Shown here: in pieces, positions 1 through 7,333 of the stretch
Layout of the letters: each line of letters starts with the position of its first letter
Position numbering within the stretch: position 1 is the first letter of the stretch
DNA from: Alphaproteobacteria bacterium
Lineage (GTDB): Bacteria; Pseudomonadota; Alphaproteobacteria; ATCC43930; CGMCC-115725
DNA: 9,090 bases
Reading direction: 5' to 3'
Assembly: GCA_028866355.1 (NCBI GenBank)
Contig: JAGWIH010000078.1
Location: 1 to 9,090, forward strand
Notes under the pieces: generated by a model
Database searches by the model: none
What the model was told of the DNA's origin: nothing
What the model saw: only the letters and a program-made list of their open reading frames with translations
Translations under genes and position numbers: made by a program

Positions 1-321
1 GACTACATCTATGTCTTGGCCAACGACCGCGATCTGGTTTGTTTGTTGCGATCCGACGGCCACGTGCGTTGGGTGCGGCCGTTGCCGCGTTACGAGAACG
101 AGAAAGACAAGAAAAACCCGTTGCGTTGGTCGGGGCCGGTGCTGGCGGGCAACCGCCTGGTGGTCGTCTCGTCCAACGGCGAGGCATTGTCGATCTCGCC
201 CTATAGCGGTCAGCCGCTCGGACAAATGACATTCTCGGCTGGTGTCTATCTTGATCCGGTGGTGGCGGGCGGTTCGCTCTATGTCATCACCGATGAGGCC
301 GACCTGACCGCGCTGCGGTGA
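1..321 (+). CDS. bamB: Outer membrane assembly lipoprotein BamB-like, PQQ-type beta-propeller, 3' end only
   Basis: The last 106 residues of a protein whose 5' end lies outside the window; the frame is open from base 1 and ends at TGA 319-321. It reads as successive beta-propeller blades: short hydrophobic strands followed by G-x-x-x-W or S-x-x-G-x turns (DGHVRWVRPL, VLAGNRLVVVSSNGEALSI, VVAGGSLYVITDEADLTAL). This is the repeat pattern of the PQQ-like/YfgL family. BamB is an accessory lipoprotein of the BAM complex that inserts beta-barrel proteins in the outer membrane. The signal peptide and lipobox are not in view. The der gene begins 13 nt downstream, and bamB (yfgL) next to der (engA) is a widespread proteobacterial order, which is the main support for BamB over another PQQ-repeat protein. 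Confidence 0.8.
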   Translation, partial: DYIYVLANDRDLVCLLRSDGHVRWVRPLPRYENEKDKKNPLRWSGPVLAGNRLVVVSSNGEALSISPYSGQPLGQMTFSAGVYLDPVVAGGSLYVITDEADLTALR

Positions 322-334
322 CAGGCTAAACGCC

Positions 335-1681
335 ATGCCGCTTTCCGTCGCCATCGTCGGCCGCCCCAATGTCGGCAAGTCGACGCTGTTCAATCGCTTG
401 GCCGGCCGTAAGACGGCGTTGGTGGCGAGCGAGGCCGGACTGACGCGCGACCGCCGCGAAGTGGCCGTCGATTTCGCCGGACTCGCGCTACGGCTGACGG
501 ATACCGCCGGCGTCGAAACCACAACGCGTAGCGACATGGCAGCACGGCTCCGACTGCAGACCGAGAAGGCGTTGGCGGCGGCCGATGTCGCTCTGTTCGT
601 GATCGACGCGCGCGAGGGGGTGACGGCGCTCGATCGCGACGTTGCCCGCTGGTTGCGCCGACAGGGCAAGCCGGTGCTTCTGGTCGCCAACAAGACCGAG
701 GGCCGCGCGCCGCCAGGACTGGCCGAAGCGTTCGAACTTGGGTTGGGCACGCCGGTGCCGGTTTCGGCCGAGCACGGCGAGGGTATTTCGGCGCTGTACG
801 ATGCGCTGTTGCCGTTTGCGCAATCCGAGTCCGGCGATGCGCCGGCGCCCGAACCGGCAAAACGCGCCGTGGCGCTTCAGCTTGCCGTGGTCGGTCGTCC
901 AAACGTCGGCAAGTCAACGCTGGTCAATCGCCTGCTGGGTGAGGAGCGCGTCCTCACCGGACCCGAGCCAGGGGTTACGCGCGATGCCATCGCGATCGAA
1001 TGGCGGTGGCGCGGTCAGCCGATCAAACTCATCGATACCGCCGGGCTGCGGCGCAAGGCGAAAGTCGCCAAAGGCGCCGAGACACTCGCCGTTGGCGATA
1101 CGCTCAAGGCGGTTCGATTCGCCGAGGTAGTTGTCCTGGTTATCGACGCCACCGCCGGCGTACAGCGGCAAGACTTGGCAATCGCGCGCCTCGTCGCGGA
1201 CGAGGGCCGGGCGATCGTGCTCGCCGCCAACAAATGGGATCTGGTTGCAGCGCCCAAGAAGGCGTTGACCGACATCGTCGAGCGGATTTCTGGGTCGCTA
1301 CCGCAACTGGCGGGCTTGCAGCCGCTGACGCTGTCGGCCGCAACCGGCGCTGGCGTGGCCAAGCTGCTGCCGGCGGCGCTGAAGGCGCATACAGCTTGGA
1401 ATCACCGCGTTCCGACCGGCGCGCTCAATCGCCTCCTGGCGCGCGCGCTCGAGCGTCATCCGCTGCCTCTCGTTGGGGGCCAGCGGCTCAAGCTCCGTTA
1501 TATGACGCAGGTCAATACCCGGCCGCCGACCTTCGCCCTGTTCACCTCTAAGCCGGGGGAACTGCCGGACAGCTGGCGGCGCTATCTGGCGAATCTGTTG
1601 CGTGAGCAGTTCGACCTGCCCGGCGTGCCCCTGCGGCTCATGTTGCGCAAAGGTCAGAATCCGTTCGCGAAGAATTCCTAA
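335..1681 (+). CDS. der: Ribosome biogenesis GTPase Der (EngA), tandem G domains
   Basis: A complete 448-residue protein, the usual length for Der, an essential GTPase acting in maturation of the 50S subunit. Two G domains are plain. The first has P-loop GRPNVGKST at 9-17, switch I TRDRR at 37-41, DTAG at 56-59 and NKTE at 119-122. The second has an identical P-loop at 187-195, DTAGLRRK at 234-241 and NKWD at 299-302. A KH-like C-terminal domain follows (about 355-445), carrying N-T-R-P-P-T-F and ending basic. NKTE in place of NKxD in G domain 1 is, as far as I know, usual in alphaproteobacterial Der proteins and not a defect. The ATG at 335 puts the P-loop at the normal distance from the N terminus. 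Only a weak AGG lies upstream, and the 13-nt gap to the preceding gene suggests cotranscription. Confidence 0.97.
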   Translation: MPLSVAIVGRPNVGKSTLFNRLAGRKTALVASEAGLTRDRREVAVDFAGLALRLTDTAGVETTTRSDMAARLRLQTEKALAAADVALFVIDAREGVTALDRDVARWLRRQGKPVLLVANKTEGRAPPGLAEAFELGLGTPVPVSAEHGEGISALYDALLPFAQSESGDAPAPEPAKRAVALQLAVVGRPNVGKSTLVNRLLGEERVLTGPEPGVTRDAIAIEWRWRGQPIKLIDTAGLRRKAKVAKGAETLAVGDTLKAVRFAEVVVLVIDATAGVQRQDLAIARLVADEGRAIVLAANKWDLVAAPKKALTDIVERISGSLPQLAGLQPLTLSAATGAGVAKLLPAALKAHTAWNHRVPTGALNRLLARALERHPLPLVGGQRLKLRYMTQVNTRPPTFALFTSKPGELPDSWRRYLANLLREQFDLPGVPLRLMLRKGQNPFAKNS

Positions 1682-1762
1682 CATTGCTTATGATAAAAAC
1701 CAGAACATCGCCATAACCCACTGATTTAAAAACTATAAAACTGAATTCTGAATGCGAAGTCT

Positions 1763-1782
1763 CGACAGGCAAGCGCCTGTTG
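1763..1782 (+). repeat. Small inverted repeat (hairpin) in the der-VOC gap
   Basis: ACAGGC (1765-1770), loop AAGC, GCCTGT (1775-1780): a perfect 6-bp stem with a tetraloop. It extends to 8 bp in RNA with one G-U pair and one C-G pair. No T-tract follows, so it does not look like a standard intrinsic terminator. A second small stem, GCCGG (1802-1806) with CCGGC (1812-1816), lies just before the VOC ribosome binding site. Either could shape the leader RNA; function is unknown. Confidence 0.35.
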
Positions 1783-1821
1783 TGCGAACGTGACGCGCGC
1801 TGCCGGGGCCTCCGGCGGGGT

Positions 1822-1826
1822 GGAGG
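1822..1826 (+). promoter_or_regulatory. Ribosome binding site of the VOC gene, unusually close to its ATG
   Basis: GGAGG is a perfect Shine-Dalgarno core but lies only 3 nt from the ATG at 1830. That is shorter than the common 5-9 nt. It still favours this ATG, since I see no better in-frame start with a good ribosome binding site downstream. Confidence 0.55.
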
Positions 1827-1829
1827 ACC

Positions 1830-2798
1830 ATGGTCAAGCCACTGAAATCGCCGGCTAAAACCGGAACGACCGGACGCGCGGGCGCCAAAGGTGGGCGGGT
1901 CGACGGATTGCGCAGCGTCGACCTGGGTGTCACCGATCTCAAGTCACGCGCGCGTTTCTACACCGACATCTGGCGCTTGGCGCCGGTGGTCGAGCATCCC
2001 GGTTCGGTCTATCTGCGTGGCACCAGCGCGCACCATCACATTCTCGGACTTCACACTCGGCCACGCGCCGAGCTGTTACGCATCGATTTCACGGCGCCCG
2101 GCAAGGCCGAGATCAACGCCATTCATGCAAGCCTCAGAAAAGCGGGTCTCGCCGAACTTGAGAAGCCGGGCCCCATCAACGAACCGGGCGGCGGCTACGG
2201 TTTTGCGTTCAAGGATCCGGAGGGCCGGACGATGCGAGTCATCACCGGCGACCGACGCCATGCCGACGCAACCACACGGGCGGACCGGCCGATGGGCGTC
2301 ACGCACGTCGTACTCAATTCCGCCGATGTCGATGCGATTAGCGCTTTCTACGTCGACAATCTCGGATTCCGCATCATCGACCAGACGCGGATGATGACGT
2401 TCCTCTGCTGCAACGATCAGCATCATGTTCTGGCATTCGCCCGCGGCACGGCGCCGACGCTCAATCATATCGCTTTCGAAATGCCGGATATCGACAGCGT
2501 CATGCGCGGCGCTGGCCGTCTGCGCGAAAGCGGCTTTGCGATCGAATGGGGCGTTGGCCGACATGGGCCGGGCAATAATGTGTTCGCTTATTTCGTCGGG
2601 CCGGACGAAGTCGTCATCGAGTACACCGCCGAAATCACGCGCATCGGCAAGAGCTACAAACCACGCGGCCCAGAAGACTGGACCTGGCCGCCGGGCCGGA
2701 TGGACCAGTGGGGTATCGCGATCGGTCCGACCGACCGCATGAAGCAGGCTCAGCAGCGGATCGCTTTTGCGCCCGGAATCTTCCGTCCGGCGGGCTGA
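1830..2798 (+). CDS. Two-domain VOC protein, probable type I extradiol (catechol 2,3-) dioxygenase
   Basis: 322 residues with a basic, Gly/Lys-rich tail (1-25) and two vicinal-oxygen-chelate modules, about 26-140 and 154-270. The C-terminal module carries the Fe(II) facial triad at the right places: H159 (GVTHVVLN), H213 (LNHIAFEM) and E264 (VVIEY). The second-shell residues known from BphC-type extradiol dioxygenases also sit at matching spacings: H198, H245 and Y254 correspond to BphC H195, H241 and Y250. The expected reaction is therefore O2-dependent meta cleavage of a catechol-like ring. The N-terminal module lacks a comparable triad, as in the two-domain family. The C-terminal extension (PEDWTWPPGRMDQWG) is typical of related bacterial proteins. 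No ring-hydroxylating oxygenase, hydrolase or regulator lies next to it, so the substrate is unknown. A chelate-type isomerase or glyoxalase-like role is less likely given the full dioxygenase residue set. Confidence 0.85.
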   Translation: MVKPLKSPAKTGTTGRAGAKGGRVDGLRSVDLGVTDLKSRARFYTDIWRLAPVVEHPGSVYLRGTSAHHHILGLHTRPRAELLRIDFTAPGKAEINAIHASLRKAGLAELEKPGPINEPGGGYGFAFKDPEGRTMRVITGDRRHADATTRADRPMGVTHVVLNSADVDAISAFYVDNLGFRIIDQTRMMTFLCCNDQHHVLAFARGTAPTLNHIAFEMPDIDSVMRGAGRLRESGFAIEWGVGRHGPGNNVFAYFVGPDEVVIEYTAEITRIGKSYKPRGPEDWTWPPGRMDQWGIAIGPTDRMKQAQQRIAFAPGIFRPAG

Positions 2799-2921
2799 TT
2801 CCCGCGCTTCGGGTGGCCGTTTTTAGACGACATTTGAAACTTCTTGCGGCAGCCTGCATTTGAGCGACATGCCGCCAAAGTCTAGGAAACTATTAGGACA
2901 TCGTCTTTAGACTCTGCGGCG
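2799..2921 (+). promoter_or_regulatory. Intergenic region upstream of the sensor kinase, with repeated short motifs
   Basis: This 123-bp gap separates the VOC gene from the kinase and must hold any promoter of the kinase. TTGAAA at 2834-2839 could be a -35 box, but the bases 17 bp downstream (CATTTG) are a poor -10 box; TATTAG at 2891-2896 is another partial -10 match. The region has TTTAGAC twice in direct orientation (2822-2828, 2906-2912), GTCTA inverted at 2880-2884, and GACAT three times (2829-2833, 2866-2870, 2897-2901). No Shine-Dalgarno sequence precedes the ATG at 2922. Confidence 0.3.
2801..2824 (+). terminator. Weak candidate intrinsic terminator after the VOC gene
   Basis: Immediately after the stop codon, CCCG (2801-2804), a 5-nt loop and CGGG (2810-2813) form a 4-bp stem, with T5 at 2820-2824. 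CGGC (2788-2791) and GCCG (2816-2819) could close an outer helix directly abutting the T-run. An alternative stem pairs GCGGG (2790-2794) with CCCGC (2801-2805). The stems are short and the T-run is short, so this is only a candidate. Confidence 0.35.
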
Positions 2922-4364
2922 ATGATTCCCGCTCAGTTGACGCGCGAGCTCCCGACCGTTACGGCCGACGCGGACGCGGCGGCGACGACGCCGCGCGTCG
3001 AAAGTGCCGCCGTCCAGTCCGAGTTGGCGGACATGCTCTATTCGTCGCCGTGGCCGGTCGCCACCAATCTGCTGGTAACGCTGGCAGCAGTCGGCATGCT
3101 GTCGTTCGTCTTCGATACGCTCATCTTTCTCGGTTGGGGCGTATCCATCGTGGGCATTTGCATCATTCGCATCGTGCTGTGGCGGCTCTATCACAAGCAT
3201 CGCCACGACGACGACTTCGAGCCGCAGCAGTGGATTCGCCGGGTCACCTACTTCGCCGCTGCGACCGGTTGCCAATGGGGCAGCTTGGCGATGGCGATCG
3301 CAATCCAATCGAATGCGCCGACCGACAGTTTCGTGCCGATCATCATTGCCGGGCTCGCCGGCGGTATCGCGTCGGGCTACACGGCGCACGTTCCGGTGGT
3401 CGATGCGTTCGTCTGGCCGGTGGTCGCGCCGCTCATCGTCATCACCTTCGCTGCCGGCGATCCGGCACATATCGCGCTGGGTGTGTTATATCTCGCGTTC
3501 GCGTTCAACCTGAGCCTCATGGCGCGGCGCTCGTTCGCGTCGTTGATCGCGCTCATCCGCAACAAGACGGAAAAGGAAAAACTGGTCGGCCGCCTGTTCG
3601 AAGCCAATCGCCGGGCAGAAACCGCGTTGCGCGCCAAGTCGGAATTCCTCGCCAACATGAGCCATGAGTTGCGCACGCCACTCAACGCGGTGATCGGGTT
3701 CTCCGAGATCATCAGTGGGGAGGTGCTCGGGCCGATCGGCAACGACAAATATCTCGAATATGCGCGCGACCTGAATGCCAGCGGTCGCCACTTGCTGGAG
3801 TTGATCAACGACATTCTCGATCTGACGAAGATCACGGCCGAGCGCCTGGAATTGGCAGACGAGGTCGTCGACGTCACCGACCTGATCGATTCCTGCGTGC
3901 GCATGATCGCGCGCCGTGCGACTTCACAGGAGATCAACCTTGTCCGCGTGATTGCGCCCGAAGTCGCCGGCGTGCGCGGCGACGAGCGTCGCTTGCGTCA
4001 GGTGGTGCTCAACTTGCTGACCAACAGTGTGAAGTTCACGCCGGCCGGCGGCTCGGTTGCGGTGCGCGCTTCGATCGAATTCGATCGCTTGGTCATCGAA
4101 GTGCGCGACACCGGTGTTGGCATTTCCGAAAGCGATCTGCCGATGGTGCTAGAGCCGTTCGGCCAGGTCGATAATGCCTTCAACCGCACCGGCGGCGGCA
4201 CGGGTCTCGGTTTGCCGCTGACCAAGAAGCTCGTCGAACTGCATGGCGGCGTCTTCGTGATCGAAAGCGTACCGAACCACGGTACGGTGGTCCGGGTGAT
4301 CCTGCCGCCGGGCCGTGTCGTGTCGCAGGTGCCCGTGCCGCGGTCGGCCAACGCCGCCGCCTAA
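2922..4364 (+). CDS. Membrane-bound sensor histidine kinase with DivJ/PleC-like catalytic core
   Basis: 480 residues. An Ala/Thr-rich N-terminal stretch (1-37) is followed by about six hydrophobic segments (roughly 46-67, 72-90, 108-128, 136-156, 158-177, 183-202). A charged linker leads to the HisKA domain with H-box SHELRTP at 247-253 (phospho-acceptor H248). The HATPase domain has N-box NLLTNSVKF 364-372, G1 DTGVGIS 396-402, F-box EPFGQVDN 411-418 and G2 GGTGLGL 425-431; all boxes are intact. The run after H248 (GFSEI, then GPIGNDKYLEYA, then SGRHLLELINDILDLTKI) is the pattern of the alphaproteobacterial DivJ/PleC/PdhS group, whose known partners are DivK and PleD. No response regulator is adjacent, so it is an orphan kinase. 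The membrane part has no recognisable ligand domain. No ribosome binding site precedes ATG 2922; ATG 3033 (residue 38), just before the first membrane segment, is an alternative start. Its stop overlaps the convergent SDR stop. Confidence 0.9.
   Translation: MIPAQLTRELPTVTADADAAATTPRVESAAVQSELADMLYSSPWPVATNLLVTLAAVGMLSFVFDTLIFLGWGVSIVGICIIRIVLWRLYHKHRHDDDFEPQQWIRRVTYFAAATGCQWGSLAMAIAIQSNAPTDSFVPIIIAGLAGGIASGYTAHVPVVDAFVWPVVAPLIVITFAAGDPAHIALGVLYLAFAFNLSLMARRSFASLIALIRNKTEKEKLVGRLFEANRRAETALRAKSEFLANMSHELRTPLNAVIGFSEIISGEVLGPIGNDKYLEYARDLNASGRHLLELINDILDLTKITAERLELADEVVDVTDLIDSCVRMIARRATSQEINLVRVIAPEVAGVRGDERRLRQVVLNLLTNSVKFTPAGGSVAVRASIEFDRLVIEVRDTGVGISESDLPMVLEPFGQVDNAFNRTGGGTGLGLPLTKKLVELHGGVFVIESVPNHGTVVRVILPPGRVVSQVPVPRSANAAA
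4268..4286. repeat. Perfect 7-bp inverted repeat near the end of the kinase gene
   Basis: CGTACCG (4268-4274), loop AACCA, CGGTACG (4280-4286). The stem is perfect and lies inside the kinase coding sequence about 75 bp before its stop, encoding S-V-P-N-H-G-T-V. On the other strand it lies just past the end of the SDR gene, where the leftward operon needs to terminate. There is no T-tract on either strand, so it is not a classical intrinsic terminator; it could be an RNA 3'-end structure or chance. Confidence 0.35.
4361..4364. other. Convergent gene ends sharing CTAA
   Basis: The kinase TAA (4362-4364) and the SDR TAG (complement of 4361-4363) overlap, so the two oppositely directed genes share four bases and no intergenic terminator exists. 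Transcripts of both must end inside the other gene or run on as antisense RNA. Confidence 0.95.
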
Positions 4365-5062
4365 GGCCCGACGATCTTGCCGTGATGCGGACAATCCGCC
4401 GCGGCGAGTTGTATGAACAATCCGGTCACGTCTTCCGGCGTTTTGAGTGTCGCGCGATCCTCGCCGGGAAACGCCTCGGCGCGCAGGCGCGTGTGCACCG
4501 GACCCGGATCGACCAGATTGACCCGGATCGGCGTGCGTATGACCTCGGCGGCATAAACCCGGACGAGTGCTTCGAGCGCGGCTTTGCTAGCACCGTAAGC
4601 ACCCCAGAATGGCGCGAGATCGCGGCCGGCGGCGCAGGTGACGAACATTGCCCGGCCGCCGTCGGAACGGCGCAATAACGGATCGAGCGATCGGATCAGG
4701 CGGTAGTTCGCCGTCACGTTGACATCGAAAACTTCGGTCCACAGCTTCGGGTCGATGTGGCCCGTCGGCGACAGGCTGCCCAGCACGCCGGCGCACGCCG
4801 CAACGATATCGAGCTTGTGGAAGCGCTCATTGAGCGCCGCGCCCATATGATCGATCGCGTCGAACGCCCGCAGATCAAGCGGCACTAGAGTCGCGGCGCC
4901 GCCGGCCGCGCGCACCGCATCATCAAGTTCTTCCAAGGCTCCCTGGGTCCGCGCCACCGCGATGACGTGCGCGCCTTCAGCGGCGAAGCGCCGCGCCACG
5001 GCCGCGCCGATGCCACGCGACGCGCCGGTCACCAGCGCGAGACGACCGTCGAGCGCCGGCAC
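4361..5062 (-). CDS. Short-chain dehydrogenase/reductase (SDR) with atypical active-site residues
   Basis: 233 residues, classical SDR length. Rossmann motif TGASRGIG is at 13-20, and R38 just after strand beta-2 points to NADP(H). N115 (DVNVTAN), Y156 and K160 (YGASK) and the DPGPVHT loop (185-191) are present. The catalytic Ser position, 13 residues before Tyr, is C143 (VTCAAG, codon TGC). The usual NAG motif is CAG (C90). The start is GTG at 5060-5062, directly after and in frame with the purF stop; it places the glycine motif at the normal distance, and the next Met (72) would delete it. No strong ribosome binding site is seen, so translation is probably coupled to purF. An SDR after purF is, to my knowledge, a common alphaproteobacterial arrangement, but its substrate is not known to me. 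Its TAG stop overlaps the convergent kinase stop. Confidence 0.9.
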   Translation of the reverse strand: MPALDGRLALVTGASRGIGAAVARRFAAEGAHVIAVARTQGALEELDDAVRAAGGAATLVPLDLRAFDAIDHMGAALNERFHKLDIVAACAGVLGSLSPTGHIDPKLWTEVFDVNVTANYRLIRSLDPLLRRSDGGRAMFVTCAAGRDLAPFWGAYGASKAALEALVRVYAAEVIRTPIRVNLVDPGPVHTRLRAEAFPGEDRATLKTPEDVTGLFIQLAAADCPHHGKIVGP

Positions 5063-6517
<1,455 letters not shown>

Positions 6518-6521
6518 GCTA

Positions 6522-6529
6522 CCGCCTTT
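6522..6529 (-). promoter_or_regulatory. purF ribosome binding site
   Basis: On the minus strand AAAGGCGG, with AAAGG 7 nt from the ATG at 6515-6517. This decides the purF start in favour of the ATG over the far upstream TTG. The GGCGG part could pair with an upstream CCGCC (see the hairpin at 6547-6560). Confidence 0.6.
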
Positions 6530-6546
6530 ATGCGCGCTTGGGCCGT

Positions 6547-6560
6547 CCGCCGTCTGGCGG
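6547..6560 (-). repeat. Hairpin in the purF leader
   Basis: On the minus strand CCGCC, loop AGAC, GGCGG: a perfect 5-bp GC stem with a 4-nt loop, 30 nt upstream of the purF ATG. The same CCGCC could instead pair with the GGCGG that overlaps the purF ribosome binding site (6522-6526). There is no T-run, so it is not a standard terminator for cvpA. Confidence 0.35.
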
Positions 6561-6691
6561 CCGCAAGCCTTAGATGGTGTCGCCGGCCGTCGCCGTCGAG
6601 GCCCACAGCCTTCTACACGGATTGCGGCACGACTGCCAGCGCCGGTTGTCGCACCCAGCCCGGGCCGGCGACGGCGCGCCAATGGCTATGC

Positions 6692-7333
6692 CTAATGCGC
6701 GCCCTGGTTCTGCTGGAAGAGCCGGTCGAGATCGTGCTGGTCCTGTGGCGAGTAATCGGGCGAGCCGCCTTGCGGCGCCGGCCCGGCCTTGGGGATGCTG
6801 AGGGCATGCAACGCGTCCTGGAGTTGCTGCTGGACGGAGGCGGCGCCCTGCGAGTGCCCGGCGCCGGGCGCCAAATGGCCCAGCATCGCCAGGCCGGTGG
6901 CGAGCATCGGCCGCGTCCGCGCTTGCGTCCACCATTGCGGCGACGCCTCGAGCGCCGGCATGACCACCAGCATGGCCGCGTAAACCAGACAGGCGAGCAG
7001 AGCGCCGCGCGCCAATCCAAAAACGAAGCCGAAGGTCCGGTCGATGCCGCCGGCCGGACTGTCTTTGACCCGGTTGGCAACCGCCGCGGTGATCAGCGAG
7101 AGCACGATCAGAGCGATGATGAACGCGACAAACGCCGACGCCGCGCTCGCCAGCCGGTCGCTCGGCGTGAATCGCATGGCAAACGGGTGCAGATAGGGCA
7201 CGGCGTAGAGCGCCGCCACCGACGCGCCGAACCAGGCAATGATCGACAGCACTTCCTTGATGAAGCCGCGCACGAAGGCGAACAACCCCGATGCGACGAC
7301 GAAGACGATGATGGCTATGTCGAATCCGGTCAC
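6692..7333 (-). CDS. cvpA: CvpA family inner-membrane protein
   Basis: 213 residues with four hydrophobic segments (about 4-20, 28-46, 63-85, 101-125), the CvpA/colicin V production protein topology. Family marks are the early F-D-I-A-I motif, R-G-F-I-K-E-V near 22-28 and the G-x-x-x-G-x-x-R-G run at 102-110. The C-terminal tail is Gln/Pro-rich and cytoplasmic in style, ending D-L-D-R-L-F-Q-Q. The family is named for colicin V secretion in Escherichia coli, where cvpA also sits upstream of purF; its molecular function is not settled. The start is GTG at 7331-7333, overlapping the radA stop as GTGA, with a strong ribosome binding site (GGAGGAGG) 6 nt upstream inside radA. Translation coupled to radA is likely. 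Confidence 0.93.
   Translation of the reverse strand: MTGFDIAIIVFVVASGLFAFVRGFIKEVLSIIAWFGASVAALYAVPYLHPFAMRFTPSDRLASAASAFVAFIIALIVLSLITAAVANRVKDSPAGGIDRTFGFVFGLARGALLACLVYAAMLVVMPALEASPQWWTQARTRPMLATGLAMLGHLAPGAGHSQGAASVQQQLQDALHALSIPKAGPAPQGGSPDYSPQDQHDLDRLFQQNQGAH

Larger units (their letters stand above)
1682..1829 (+). promoter_or_regulatory. AT-rich intergenic gap upstream of the VOC gene, probable promoter region
   Basis: A 148-bp gap between der and the VOC gene. By hand count only 22 of the first 71 bases (1682-1752) are G or C, in strong contrast to the GC-rich genes on both sides. It holds a TATAAA element at 1734-1739 that could serve as a -10 box, but I find no convincing -35 box 16-18 bp upstream. 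A tandem 7-mer (CTGAATT then CTGAATG) lies at 1741-1754. The second half is GC-rich and contains two small hairpins, noted separately. The gap suggests the VOC gene is transcribed separately from der. No clear terminator for der is seen. Confidence 0.35.
6518..6691 (-). other. GC-rich gap between cvpA and purF
   Basis: 174 bp inside an otherwise tightly packed leftward gene row. It contains the purF ribosome binding site and the small hairpin listed separately. I find no clear -35/-10 pair and no T-tract terminator, so I cannot say whether purF has its own promoter. No conserved coding sequence is recognisable; the open frame running in from purF encodes an Arg/Ala-rich stretch typical of non-coding GC-rich DNA. 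Confidence 0.5.

Noticed and set aside
119..322. Possible early end or frameshift of the bamB-like gene
   Set aside because: The frame is continuous from base 1 to the TGA at 319-321 and ends with a normal blade strand; the overlapping plus-strand frame starting at 11 is Arg/Cys-rich noise.
1726..1740. TTAA in the AT-rich gap as a possible CtrA site
   Set aside because: The second TTAA half expected 7 bp later is absent (AAAA instead).
2885..2905. GGAAAC followed by CGTC as a possible EcfG general-stress promoter
   Set aside because: The spacing (about 12 bp) is too short for the GGAAC-N16/17-GTT pattern and both halves are imperfect.
6518..6682. N-terminal extension of PurF from a TTG codon
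   Set aside because: The added 55 residues are Arg/Ala/Pro-rich and without family counterpart. The ATG at 6515-6517 has a good ribosome binding site and gives a normal propeptide.
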